From contig CM038709.1 in assembly GCA_021613375.1 (NCBI GenBank), positions 41,068,656 to 41,132,655 on the forward strand: DNA of 64,000 nucleotides, in the 5' to 3' direction. Shown one piece after another: positions 21,236 to 32,960 of the stretch. The notes beneath the pieces are model-generated. The model was not told where the DNA came from, did no database searches, and saw only the letters and a program-made list of their open reading frames with translations. Both the position numbers and the translations under genes were made by a program. The DNA comes from Megaleporinus macrocephalus. Taxonomy: Eukaryota > Chordata > Actinopteri > Characiformes > Anostomidae. Position 1 is the first letter of the stretch; every line of letters begins with the position of its first letter.

Positions 21236-22043
21236 GTGTACTGACTCTAAATTGTTAAGATAAGTTGTAAAAAATCATAAAAGTATCAGATTTATTTATA
21301 AATTTATTCTTTTGTTCTAAATATTTAACATTTGGACGCAGACATTATTTCTGACGTCAATGCCTGCTGGGTAGATGACGTCAAATAGTTAGTGAAGCAG
21401 CGTGTGGACCAACACAGCTACCCAAAGACCCCCGCTCTGCTCTCCTCACTTCAGTCTGGATGAGTTTGAGTGGTTCAGTAGACCACCACTGGTGAGAGAC
21501 TTGACGGAGGCTGTTGGTTTTAAGCGTAGACTAAAACACAATGCAGTGCCACAGTTTCCCCACACAAGAAGTCCAGAACCCCCAGAATATGGAGCGAGAC
21601 TCTCTCCTGGCGTCCCAACGTTTAGCGTTAGCCTCAGCTGCTTCTCCCTCGTTTGTGGATCCTGAAGGTGAAAGTAGAGTCTTAGTAGTGAACATACTAC
21701 TTCACTAATAAAGGAGTGTGAAGCTCAGAGACACTCCCGTTCAGTGTATCTAGCTGTTTACTGAGCGTGAATGTTTCCTGCTAGAAAGCGGAGCTCCTTT
21801 AACAGACACTCTCCTTCTCCGTCAACACCAACACACAGTTTCACAACCACTCCAGCACTGTGTCCACTCTCTCCTCCACGCCTCTCTGTTCATCATTTAC
21901 ACTAACGTGGTATGTGATGTCACCGCTGATGTCAGAAATGTTGTGTTCTAGCTCAAACTGCAAAGGTTACACACGTCAGTATTTACACACATCAGTAGTT
22001 ACAACAATGGTGACCTACGTGTAGAGTCATTACACCATATTAA
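21236..22043. other. unannotated sequence
   Basis: No recognised gene. The frame at 21402-21665 (87 codons) has no family resemblance. Several GACGTCA-like words occur at 21352-21384. Confidence 0.4.
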
Positions 22044-22786
22044 CCCTTACAAAAAAGAAGTTTATTCAAGTGTACCGTTAGTTTACTTCTTTTAAACTAA
22101 AAGGAAGTGAGTATGCTTTCAGTTTACTTTTTATGTACTTCTCAGTGATATACTAAACACAGTTATACTTAAGTATACTTGGGTTATACTAACAAGTATA
22201 GAACAATCTAAGTATATTCGGCCTTGTACTTGTACTTAATCTTTTGATTGAGATAGTAGAAGTAAGTACTCTTGCTCTGCACAAAAACAATCCAGTACAA
22301 TATATATATATATATAAAATTTGATTTATAAAGATACAAATATGTTTCTTAATCTGAGTGTGTTTTGTTTATTTTACGTGTGTCCACTGGTGAGTAAGTA
22401 AATGTTGTTAAGTTCTATTTTAAGTGGAAAAAAACCCTTTAACCTAGTCATATACTTTAAAGTACAACAATAAAATAGGCAGCGAATTATAAGTATTATG
22501 TTAGTTCACTTAAAGAAAACGTACAAGCTAGTAAACTAACAGTTTACTTTTAGTATAGTTGCATTACAAAAGATGTAAACTAGTTGTATACTTGGTTTAC
22601 TACTCTTACACTTAAAGTGTACTTAAAAGTATACTTTTAAAAACTAGAAAGTGGGCCAATTTAGTTCAGAGAAGTATTAAAATAGTACATGTTCGAGTGT
22701 ACTACTAGTACAATGACATTAGTATAGTAACTGCATAAAATATACTTAATAAAATGAGCTTTAAGTATACTTATTTTCTGTAAGGG
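22044..22786 (+). mobile_element. TIR-bearing dispersed repeat family F, copy 1
   Basis: Starts CCCTTACAAAAAAGAAGT and ends ACTTATTTTCTGTAAGGG, an imperfect terminal inverted repeat (CCCTTACARAAAA). A second copy in the same orientation is at 46972-47709, with the same order of blocks throughout. The interior is dense in AAGTATACTT-type palindromes (TTAAGTATAC, AAGTATACTTTT, AGTATACTTGGG) and has no coding capacity. No clear target duplication is visible, so the superfamily is open. Confidence 0.82.
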
Positions 22787-22884
22787 AAGGCTTACATGTG
22801 TTGCCAGCCAGGGTTCCCTTTAAACATAGACCACTCTATTAGATGCTCCTACCTTGCAGCTCCACCTTGTAGATGAAAAGCCAG

Positions 22885-23095
22885 AGACTCTGCTTAAAGG
22901 ATGCCTAGATGTCTGGATAGTTTTGGTTGGTGGACTGTTCTCAGTCCAGCAGAGACGCCGAGGTGTTTAAACACTCTGATCCACTCATAGGACTAATTAG
23001 AGTGCTCCTATACAGTAAGTGGAGCTGATAATGGACAGGGAGTGTAGATACGAGCAGGTGGGTTTAATGTTATGTCTGATCTGTGTATATGCTGC
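22885..23095 (+). repeat. fragment of a common fish dispersed repeat
   Basis: TGGTGGACTGTTCTCAGTCC, AGCAGAGACGCCGAGGTGTT, TGATCCACTCATAGGAC and AAGTGGAGCTGATAATGGAC are in the order I recall for the same family as the piece at 21150. It is internally deleted. Confidence 0.5.
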
Positions 23096-23374
23096 ACAAT
23101 AATGTATTAAATATACATACAAGAAATGAATAATTCATACGAAGCCCAGTACACACACACACACCTGCTCTGACACTCTTTATGCTTTTAACACACTTTT
23201 TGCTGCTCTAAAGAGACTAGGAGCAGTTATGGGAGTTAGCAGAAGAGAGGGATTAGAGAGAGAGAGAGAGGGAGAAAGAGAGGAGTGCGTGGATGATCTG
23301 CTTTAACTCTCTTCATTATGGAAATGTCATCAGCATCACTGTAAATCAGTCCACAGGTGGAGCAGCCAAGCACT
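23096..23374. other. unannotated sequence with short (CA)n and (GA)n
   Basis: (CA)n near 23150 and GA-rich 23255-23282. No gene recognised. Confidence 0.4.
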
Positions 23375-24788
23375 TCCACTACTCACTACACTCTCTCTCT
23401 TTCCTTCTCTTTCTCTCTCTCTTTCTTACTTCCTTTCTCCTTTATTTCCACGTTCTTACTCTTTCTCTCTCACTCTCCCTTCCTTCTCTTCCTCTCTCTA
23501 TCACTTAATTTCTCTTATATTCCCTCTCTTTGTTTTTTTTCTCGCTCACTCGCTCCTTTTCTTCGTCTATCTGTTTATTTCTATTTTATTCCCTCTCTTT
23601 TATTCATTTTCTCTCTCTCTCTTTTCTTCTTCTCTTTTTAATTGTTTCATTGATATCACTCTTTTTATCTCTTCTTTGTTTTTCTCTCTATTTTTCTTTT
23701 TTTTTCTTTCCTTCTCTGTGTCATTCTCTCTCTTTTCTCTGTTTGTCTTCTTCACTATTTGAAACTTCTCTTTTTATTAAATTCTCTCTCTCTCTTTCTG
23801 TTTTTTCCTCCCACCCTTCCTCTCACTCACACTCTCTCATTTTCCCTTTCTCCCTTCCTGCCTCTCTAACTCTCTCTTGCTCTCTCTCTTTCTCCCTTCT
23901 TCCTTTACTCTTCCTCCTTCCCTCCCCTTTCTCTCTCCCTTACTCCCCTCCTCCCTCACTGCCTCCCTCGTTCCCTACCTCCACCTCTTCCTGTCCTTCA
24001 ATCCCTCCCTACCCCTCAATCCCTCCCAGTCTCTCTCTTTCTTACATCCCATCATCTCTCTCTCTTGTTTCTGAAGCTTAAGAAAAGGCCAGTCTTCAGG
24101 CACCCCTCTCTCTCTCACTCTCTCTCTTCTCTTCCTCTCTTTATCATTTCACTTCTCTCGTATGCCCTCTTCCCTTATTTTTCTCTCACTCTCTTTTCTT
24201 CTCTTCTGCTCTCTCTTACTTCATTTCTCTTATTCCCTCTCTTTTACTCTTATTTTCTCTCCCACTTCTTCTCTCACTTCATTTCTCTTATTCCCTCTCT
24301 TTTACTCTTATTTTCTCTCCCACTTCTTCTCTTCTTCTCTCACTTCATTTCTCTTTTTTGCCTTATTCTCATACTCATCTCTTCTTCCTCTATTTTTTTC
24401 AATATCTTCCTTTTTATCTCTTTCTTGTTTTTCTCTTTATTTATCTTTCTTTTTTATTTCCTTCTCTGTCATTCACTCTCTTTTCTGTTTCTTCACTATT
24501 TGTCACTCTCGTTCTCATCTCTCTTCTTCCTTTCATTCTTCTATCCAACCTCTTTATATTGTCCTCATTTATTTTATTATTACATTCTCTCTCTCTCTCT
24601 TTCTGTTTTTTTCTTCTCACCCTCCCTCCCTTCCTCTCTCTCACTCTCTCTCTCCCTCTCTAACTCTCTCTTGCTCTCTCTCTTTCTCCCTTCCTCCTTT
24701 ACTTTTCCTCCTTCCCTCCCTCATTCCCTACCTCCACCTCTTCCTGTCCTTCAATCCCTCCCAGTCTCATTCTTTCTCACATCCCATC

Positions 24789-24867
<79 letters not shown>

Positions 24868-25700
24868 TCTGAAGCTTAAGACAAGGCCAGTCTTCAGGCA
24901 CCCCTCTCTTCTCTTCCTCTCTCTATCATTTCACTTCTCTCGTATGCCCTCTTCCCTTATTTTTCTCTCACTCTCTTTTCTTCTCTTCTGCTCTCTCTCA
25001 CTTCATTTCTCTTGATCCCTCTCTTTTACTCTTATTTTTCTCTCCCACTTCTTCTCTCACTTAATTTCTCTTTTTTATTTTTCTCTTTCAATCATTCTCT
25101 CTTCTTCTCTTCTGTCTTCTTCACTGTCACTCTTCCTTATCCTCATCTTTTCTTCCTCTATTTTCTTCTCGATATCTTTCTTTTGATCTCTTCCTTGTTT
25201 TTCTCTCTATTTATCTTTTTTCTTTCCTTCTCTGTCATTCTCTCTCTTTCTTTTCTCTCTTTTTTTTCTTCACTGTTATTCTAATTCTCTTCTCTCTTCT
25301 TCCTGTCATTCTTCTTCTATCCGACCTCTTTATATTGTCCTCATTTCTTTTTCTATTACCTTCTCTCTCTCCTTTCCTCCCTTCCTGTTTCTTCTTCCCA
25401 CCCTCCCTTCCTCTCTCTCACTCACTCTCTCCCTTTCTCCCTCTCTAACTCTCTCTTGTTTTTTCTGTTTCTCCCTTCCTCTCTTACTCTTTCTCCTTCC
25501 CTCCTTCCCTTTCTTTCCCTTTCTCTCTCTCCCTTACTCCCCTTCCGATCACTGCCTCCCTCATTCCCTACCTCCACCCCTCCCTATCCCTCAATCCCTC
25601 TCAGTCTCTTTCTTTCTCACATCCCATCATCCTCTCTCTCTCTTGTTTTTAAAGCTTAAGGAAAGGCCAGTCATCAGATTTCATTCTCTCTCTTCTTTCT

Positions 25701-25785
<85 letters not shown>
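23375..25785. repeat. 2.4 kb pyrimidine-only domain in about 790-bp higher-order units
   Basis: Plus strand nearly all C and T. The only conspicuous purine-containing marker, GAAGCTTAAGAMAAGGCCAG, recurs at about 24072, 24870 and 25650 (spacings 798 and 780). Each marker is preceded by the same block order: CTTCCTTTACT, CATTCCCTACCTCCACC, CAATCCCTC, CACATCCCATCAT. Perfect (CT)n expansions lie before the marker in unit 2 (24790-24864) and after it in unit 3 (25703-25784). Long frames rich in Ser, Leu and Phe are compositional artefacts. Confidence 0.9.
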
Positions 25786-25788
<3 letters not shown>

Positions 25789-26757
25789 GTAGGCAGATGG
25801 AGGAAGCTCAGGCTCATTTAATGGTCAGTTTAGCTAATGTGCTAATGGCCACCGAGAGAGTGACAGGGAGCTAACGAGCGCTTCATTTGGCCAATCAGAT
25901 CCATTTCTGCTGCGCATAATCAGCATCTCAAGGCTGGTTGCCGTGGCAGGCGTCACCAAGGTAATTGCACCTTTCAGAGGCATGCAGATGCTGTGAAACA
26001 GAGAGAGTAAGACAGAGACAGAGAGAGAGAGAGAAAGTAAGAAAGATAGATAGAGGAAGAGAGAGAAAAGAGAGGGAGACAGTAATAGAGCACAACAGGG
26101 AGAGAGAGGAGAGAGCAAGAGAAAGAGAAAGAAAGAGAGGAGAGAGAGAGGGAGATGGGAGGAGAGAGAAGCGGGAAGAGAGAACAAGAGAAAGAGTGAG
26201 GAGAGAGAGAGACTGTTTAACACTTTATTAGATCCACTTTACATTACAGCATGTAAAATTTACTTTAGGCATTTAAGTGATTAAATTAGGTAAATAAAAA
26301 CAAACAAACAAACAAACAAACGACTTCATCAATAAATAACCAATCAAACGACAGCGTAGAGCACCTCGCTAGCATCCAGTGAATCCAGATGCAAAGCTGA
26401 GCTCGCACGCCAGTCGGGAGACGTCACAGTCGACTGCTTGTGAATCACTCACGACTGACGTAGACAATAACAATGACCAGCAATAAACTTTATCAACTAA
26501 AGAGAAAGAGAGAACACATAAAGAGAGAAGGGTGATAGAGAGGAAAAGGAAGAGTGAAGAGTTTGAGAGAAGAGAGGAGGAGAAACGAGTGAGAGACGAG
26601 GGAGAGAGAACATCAGGAGGAATATTATACAAATAAAGGCAAAGTGGCTGCGAATATGAAAGAGAGAAAATTTATTTTGAGAAATTACATATTGAGTATG
26701 CAGCTGGGTCCTAGCGTGTTAAGTACTGATTGAGTTAGCTTTCAGACCACATGTTCC
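25786..26757. other. short unique sequence plus GA-rich tract
   Basis: Complex sequence at 25786-25985, then a GA-rich strand switch at 25995-26215, (AAAC)n at 26297-26321, and more purine-rich DNA at 26498-26610. No gene recognised. Confidence 0.6.
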
Positions 26758-27329
26758 TATTTCTCTCTCTCTCTCTCTCTCTCTCCCTCTTTCTATCTAT
26801 CTCTCTCTTCCTCTCTCTCTCTCTCCCTCTTTCTATCTCTCTCTTCCTCTCTCTCTCTCTCACTCTCTCCCTCTTTCTATCTCTCTCTCTCCCTCTCTCT
26901 GCCTCTCTTTCTCTCACTCACTCTCTGCCTCTTTCTATCTCCCTCTCTCTGCCTCTCACTCTCTCCCTCTGTCTATCTCTCTCTCTCCCTCTCTCTCTCA
27001 CTATCTCCCTAGTTCTATCTCTCTCTCTCCCTCTCTCTCTCACTATCTCCCTAGTTCTATCTCTCTCTCTCCCTCTCTCTCTCACTATCTCTCTAGTTCT
27101 ATCTCTCTCTGTCTCCCTTTCTCCAACTGTCTCCCTCTCATTCTCTTTCTTTCCCTTCCTCTCTCTTTCTCGCTCTCACTATCTCTCTCCCTCTCTCTCA
27201 CTCTCTCCCTAGTTCTCTCTCTCTCTCCAACTCTGTCTCCCTCTCTCACTCTCTTTCTTTCCCTCCCTCTCTCCAACTGTCTCCCTCTCATTCTCATTTT
27301 TTCCCTCTTTCTTTCCCTCCCTCTCTCTC

Positions 27330-27368
<39 letters not shown>

Positions 27369-27819
27369 CAGAGAGGGATACTCCCTCTCTCTTTATCTCT
27401 CTCTCTCTCTGCCTCTCACTCTCTCCCTTTTTCTATTTCTCTCCCTCTTTCTCTCTTTTCATCCCTCTCTCTATCTCTAACTCTCTTTCTTTCTCTCCAA
27501 CTCTCTCTCTCTCTCTCTGTCTCTCTTTTATTCTCTCTCTCTCTGCCTCTCACTCTCTCTCTCTCTAACTCTCTTTCTTTCTCTCCAACTCTGTCTCTCT
27601 CTCTCTGTCTCTCTTTTATTCTCTCTCTCTGCCTCTCACTCTCTCTCTCCAACTCTGTCTCTCTTTCAATCTCTCTCTGCCTCTCACTCTCTCCCTCTCT
27701 GTCTCTCTCCCTCCTTCTCTTTCTCTCTCCCTCTCTTTCTCTCCCTCCAACTTTGTCTCCCTTTCTCTCTCTTTCACTCCCTCTCTCTTTCTATCTCCAA
27801 CTCTGTCTCCCTCTCTCTG

Positions 27820-27893
<74 letters not shown>
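26758..27893. repeat. pyrimidine-rich (CTCTCTCTCCCTC) degenerate array
   Basis: Built from CTCT with CCCT, TCTATCT and CAACTCT interruptions. TCTCCCTAGTTCTATC recurs at about 27004 and 27048 (about 44-bp period). A 30-bp purine island (GAGA run, 27336-27376) is embedded near the middle, giving a local strand inversion. It ends in a pure (CT)n run at 27822-27892. Confidence 0.88.
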
Positions 27894-27898
<5 letters not shown>

Positions 27899-28496
27899 AG
27901 TGAAGCCCGGACACCCCGCCGTTGCCCGTGTTCTGCAGCGGTGCTGTTAAATTTGTAGCAGTTGTCATTTTCTCTGGTTTATCAGCGAAAGCTTCTATAG
28001 ACTCACGACATAACCCGTACGGCTAGCAGGCTTATTCGTGGTGTTTTTGACAGCTGACTTGTCGTTAGTTTCGTCTGTGATGGGTCTGAGCGAGCGCGCG
28101 AGTCCAGTGTCTTCGCAGCCGACTCCACAGATGTCTAATTACTGCACAATTGTAACAGCAGGGGACATGCTTTATCGTCCTTTCTCCTCTGACCCCGCCC
28201 CCTTCCTCTACAGTGCTGAAGAATGGCTGGAACTGGCTAATCTCAAGACGTTTTGTCATATGAAGTTAATTGCATGGTTGTGTGCGGCTGCCTCAACACC
28301 CCCCCCCCCCCCTCTTTTTCTCTCTCTGTTTCTTTCACTTATCGTTCTCTCGAACTGAACTGCATCTTGTTCCTTCACATCCTCCAGCATTCTTCCCTTT
28401 GTTTTGTAAAATGTAGATGTGCTATAACAGCTTAGCCGCTATGAAAATGAAACATATATTGAAATATATTTTTAATCAGAACACAGAGGGCAAAGA
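27894..28496. other. unannotated GC-richer sequence
   Basis: Contains CpG-rich words around 28085-28110 and a C-run at 28300-28312. The open frames here (28038-28358) resemble nothing known to me. No supported gene. Confidence 0.4.
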
Positions 28497-30175
28497 AGCC
28501 AATCAAAGCTCAGAAAGGGAGACTGAACTAGCCAATAGGAGCTCAGTAGGAAAGGTTGAATTGCCAGTTAGAGCTTAGAAAGACGTGACAGTCCAATATT
28601 AACTCAGGAGAGGAAATTGGACTAACCAATCAAAGCTCAGCAGGGGAAGGTGAACTAGCCAATGGGAGCCAAGAAAGGAAGATGAAAGTAGCCAATAGGA
28701 GCTTAGGAGGAAAAGTTCAATTGCCAGTCAGAGCTCAGAAGGAGAATCTCAACTATGTGATAGGAGCTCAAGAGTTAAAACAGAACAAGCCAATCTACAT
28801 TCTGGAGGGGAAACCGAACTAGCCAATCAGAGTTCAGCGGGAGAAGATGAACTAGCCAATAGGAGCTCAGAAAGGAAGATTAAAGTAGCCAATAGGAGCT
28901 TAGGAGGAAAAGTTCAATTGCCTGTCAGAGCTCAGAAGAAGCATCTCAACTATGCAATAGGAGCTCAAGAGGTAATACAAAACAAGCCAATCTACATTCT
29001 GGAGGGGAAACCAAACTAGCCAATCAGAGCTCAGTGGGAGAAGATGAAGTAGCCAATAGGAGCTCAGAAAGGGAGACTAAATTAGCCAATAGGAGCTCAT
29101 GAAGAAAAGTTCAATTGGCAGTCAGAGCTCAGAAGGAGAATCTCAACTATGCGATAGAAGCTCCAGAGGAAATACAGAACAAGCCAATATAAGTTCTGGA
29201 GGGGAAACCGAACTAGCCAATCAGAGCTCAGCGGGAGAAGATGAACTGGCCAATGGGAGCCAAGAAAGGAAGATGAAAGTAGCCAATAGGACTTTAGGAG
29301 GAAAAGTTCAATTGCCTGTCAGAGCTCAGAAGGAGCATCTCAACTATGTGATAGGAGCTCAAGAAGGAAGACAGAACAAGCCAATCTATGTTCTGAAGGG
29401 GAAACCGAACTAGCCAATTAAAGCATAGCAGGGGAAGATGAACTGGCCAGTAGGAGCTCAGAAAGGGAGACTAAATTAGCCAATAGGAGCTCATGAAGAA
29501 AAGTTCAACTGCCAGTCAGAGCTCAGAAGGAGAATCTCAACTATGCAATAGGAGCTCAAGAGGGAATACAGAACAAGCCAATATAAGTTCTGGGGGGGGG
29601 GAACCGAACTAGCCAATCAGAGCTCACTGGGGGAAGATGAACTGGCCAGTAGGAGCTCAGAAAGGGAGACTAAATTTGCCAATAGGAGCTAATGAAGAAA
29701 AGTTCAATTGCCAGTCAGAGCTCAGAAGGAGAATCTCAACTATGCGATAGAAGCTCCAGAGGAAATACAGAACAAGCCAATATAAGTTCTGGAGGGAAAA
29801 CCGAACTAGCCAATCAAAGCTCAGCAGGGGAAGATCAACTGGCCAGTAGGTGCTCAGAAAGGGAGACTAAATTAGTCAATAGGAGCTTATGAAGAAAAGT
29901 TCAATTGCCAGTCAGAGCTCAGAAGGAGAATCCCAACTATGCAATAGTTCAGGTGGGGAAATGAAACTAACCAATCAAAGGTCAGGAGAGGAATTTGAAC
30001 TAGCCAATCAAAGCTGAGGAGGAGAACTAGCTTATCAAAGCTCACAACGTAAAATTTAACTAGCCAGTCGGATTACAGAATAGAGAATTTAATTAGCCAA
30101 TCATATTGAAATAGAGAAAATATAATTAGCCACTCAGAATAGAAGCAGTATTTAAATTTGACTAGCCAATCAGAT
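28497..30175 (+). repeat. 33-bp / 197-bp higher-order array rich in CCAAT boxes
   Basis: Monomers of about 33 bp (typical core CTAGCCAATCAGAGCTCAG) are arranged in a 197-bp higher-order unit. The marker GTTCAATTG or a near variant sits at 28715, 28912, 29109, 29306, 29503, 29702 and 29899 (197-bp steps, one of 199 beside a G-run). I count about 30 CCAAT pentamers, all on the plus strand, many as AGCCAATCAG or AGCCAATAGG. Because 33 is divisible by 3, stretches stay open and read as 11-residue repeats (for example SSEGESQLCDR, SSGGETELANQ). Frame is lost once per higher-order unit, so this is unlikely to be a gene. Confidence 0.93.
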
Positions 30176-31232
30176 GTTAGGATTGGAAATTCAAGAGAGA
30201 GGAGGAAATTCCTTGGGCGCCTTATTTTTTGAGCGTGTAATTTTACCCCATAAAAGACTGAACCTGTCACTATCATTCACAATACATTCATCAAAGAACA
30301 TAGTTCAATATCAAACCAGTGTTTTGTATATCCCTGTAAAATCTACACTTCGTCGTGCCTCCTTATCAGATCACTGTGTACACAGATCGATCAAATACAC
30401 CACCTGGCAGAGCCAATCAAAACAAAGAGATTAGTCTTGGAGAGCCTCCCACACCACTGTGTGTGATTTATTATTATTATTTTTTTTAAGTATGGCTACA
30501 GAAATAATGATAGCGCAGTCTGGAGCAATCTTTGGAAGCCTTAACATTAAAAACAAACATTAAACTAAAGACTTTATTCTAACCAGCAGACTGTAGATAC
30601 AGAGTTAAACTAATATGTTATTAAGTTACAATCCACTTGTTAAGACTTTATGTTTCAACCTTATGTCCAGGTCTGAGCCTCTTCTGCGTTGAGTAAGGCT
30701 CTCATATGTCCAGCCTGCTGCAGTGCTGTGTTCTTTGCTACATGAATAGATCTGGGTCCAGAAAAATGACTCACTCATCATTCTATTGCTTTCCTTGATA
30801 AGAAAGAGAAGAAGGAATTGAGTTGATAGGATATGTTACCATTCTTAAACAATTGAAGTTTGGTGTCAATGGTCTCCAACATTAGCTAGCTAAAGTTAGC
30901 ACCCAGTGGCAAAATCCAAACTTGAACTTTGTGAATACCCTTGATTTATTCTGTGGGTGTTTCTTGATGTGAACCCACATCTTCGTTTCAGCTGTCAGGC
31001 TTTTCGGTCAGACAAGGGCTGACAAAGACAACTCACTAAAACTAGCTTATGGCTGGTAGCACAAAAAGATGGCTAACAACCAAAACACCAAAGATGTGGT
31101 CCATAGCAAGAAACACCCAAAGACTATACCAATGGGGAACTGCGAAGGCCCAATGGGCGCAAGGTTAGGATTTCATTCATTTGTTTAAGAGTTGATTAAG
31201 AATTGTAACTTATCAACTGCAGATGTTTCCAC
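30176..31232. other. unannotated sequence
   Basis: No recognised gene. One more CCAATC occurs at about 30413, outside the array. Confidence 0.4.
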
Positions 31233-31564
31233 GTATCTGCTACACCCTCAATTGCATCGCTGTGTCATCCAGATGTGGACTTTCTAAAGCATTTACCATT
31301 CAGACTCATATTCTCTTAGTTCTACTTTGAATTTAGCTTAATAAACTATACATACTACCATTGACCAATGGAGGATGGGTCTTGATTGCTCCCAAGGTTT
31401 CTTCCTCCAGTGTTGAGGGAGTTTTCCTGTGCCACCGTCACCTCTGGCTTGCTCACATGTTGAGGATAGATGTTGTGACTCATGTTTTCAATCTCCTGTA
31501 AAGCTGCTTTGTGACAACATCGTTGTAGGAAGTGCTATATAAATAAACTTGTCCTGACTTGACT
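31233..31564 (+). mobile_element. retroposon family R, copy 1 (3' part)
   Basis: Shares ATTGCATCGCTGTGTCATCC-like sequence, GGAGGATGGGTCT, CTCCCAAGGTTTCTTCCTCC, GCCACCGTC and CTCTGGCTTGCTCACA with 43070-43465 (same orientation), and with 51585-51770 in inverse. It ends TATATAAATAAACTTG-CCTGACTTGACT, a short CTTGA-type tail expected of a retroposon. Family name not known to me. Confidence 0.7.
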
Positions 31565-32590
31565 CTTTCTTATCACAAGGAATGATAACCGAGTAGATTT
31601 CTATGGACTCAGCAACAGACGAGAGCCTTAGCCAATCCATTAGAGGCTTGGACCCAGATGTTTTAATAAGCAGATAGTAATTTAGATCCTATTTAACCCT
31701 CAGTGGTGCCTCACTTAAGAAGGAAGTGGTCATATAATAGTTCACAGATTTTGCTATTGTTTGCTGTTGGGATCTGAATGAACGTTTGGACCTGGAAATG
31801 GCTATTTTGTCTTAATAAGCAGAACACATGGGCTCCCCGGTTTCACAGTAGTATAAGTGTTGGCCCACATCATTGCCAGAGATGGTGGTCCCCGGTGATG
31901 CCACAGATATCCATGCCTGGAACGTCCAGGAACATAATTGGTCTTGCTCTCTCTCTTTTAGAGAACAGGAAATCCCTCCTTCTACTACATCGCTCTCGTA
32001 ATGCTGACCACTGATGTAACAGCAATGTTTTAGCAGCAGTTTGCAAGCATTGTAGAAATACATTCTAGCCTTCATCTTCCCAGCTTGCTTGCATTGGGAT
32101 ATGGGGAAACCTATGAGTAATCTAAAAAAGAAAATTAGCTGGCTATGCTACATGCAAAGCCTGTACAATGGTCAATAAAACCTTGCATGTTATATATTTA
32201 CAACTAGCTTATTGATCTAAATAAAGTGACCACAATGCCATTTTGGACATCTTTAAAGCAGACATAACTACTACAACCATCAGCCTAAGCTTAAACCTGT
32301 CTTCATCTACAATTGTAAGGGTTTACATTGTAGGGACCAGCTTGTAGGTCCCCACATCGTCCGTGTATAAACAAGTTTTGGTCCCAACAATGTGGCCCAA
32401 ACCTGTTACACGCACACACACACACACAGAAGGAGGAGCCGTTGCTCTGTCTGGTGTAAAAGGTCAAGTGTCTGAGCTGTCTGTTCTCCTGATGTGTGGA
32501 ATGCACAATGTGGTTCGATGTGTGTGTGTGAGTGTGTGTGTTTGTGAATGAAAGCTGCTAATCTCATAGCCCAAGTGTTTTGCTCCAAAG
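31565..32590. other. unannotated sequence with short (CA)n and (GT)n
   Basis: (CA)n at 32411-32428 and (TG)n at 32520-32542. No recognised gene. Confidence 0.4.
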
Positions 32591-32636
32591 TATATCTATC
32601 TATCTATCTATCTATATATATATATATATATATATA
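32591..32636. repeat. (CTAT)n(AT)n microsatellite
   Basis: CTAT units followed by AT units. Confidence 0.95.
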
Positions 32637-32960
32637 CACACTACAGCTCAAAAGTTTGGGATCACAGTGAAATTGTCAGTCCAACAATGGACTGACGGGT
32701 CTCTAAAGAAAGTTGTTTCTTTCTGGGCATTTTGAGTCGGTCAGCAAGCCATCAACTGCTGATGCTTCAGATACTAAACTAACCTAGAATGTTGTTCTCC
32801 CTTTTATACTCACTTATTAGTGGAATGTTTTTCAGCTGTGCATCACAATTGAGCAAGAGTGTCCTAACAACCAATTAGCCCAATAACATCCTTAACTTGG
32901 ATTGGGGGCCGTACCAGGAGATTTAGACAGAGGACTGAGAATTACTGATAATAGGACTAT
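32637..32960 (+). mobile_element. Tc1-like element end, decayed
   Basis: CACTACAGCTCAAAAGTTTG then GGATCAC closely resembles the inverted-repeat end of a common fish Tc1 group (CAAAAGTTTGGGGTCAC). No transposase block is readable in the rest, so only the end and some flanking element sequence are inferred. Confidence 0.45.

Noticed and set aside
28497..30175. Repeat-protein gene with 11-residue repeats
   Set aside because: The 197-bp higher-order unit shifts frame in each cycle and no splice structure or single long frame spans the array.
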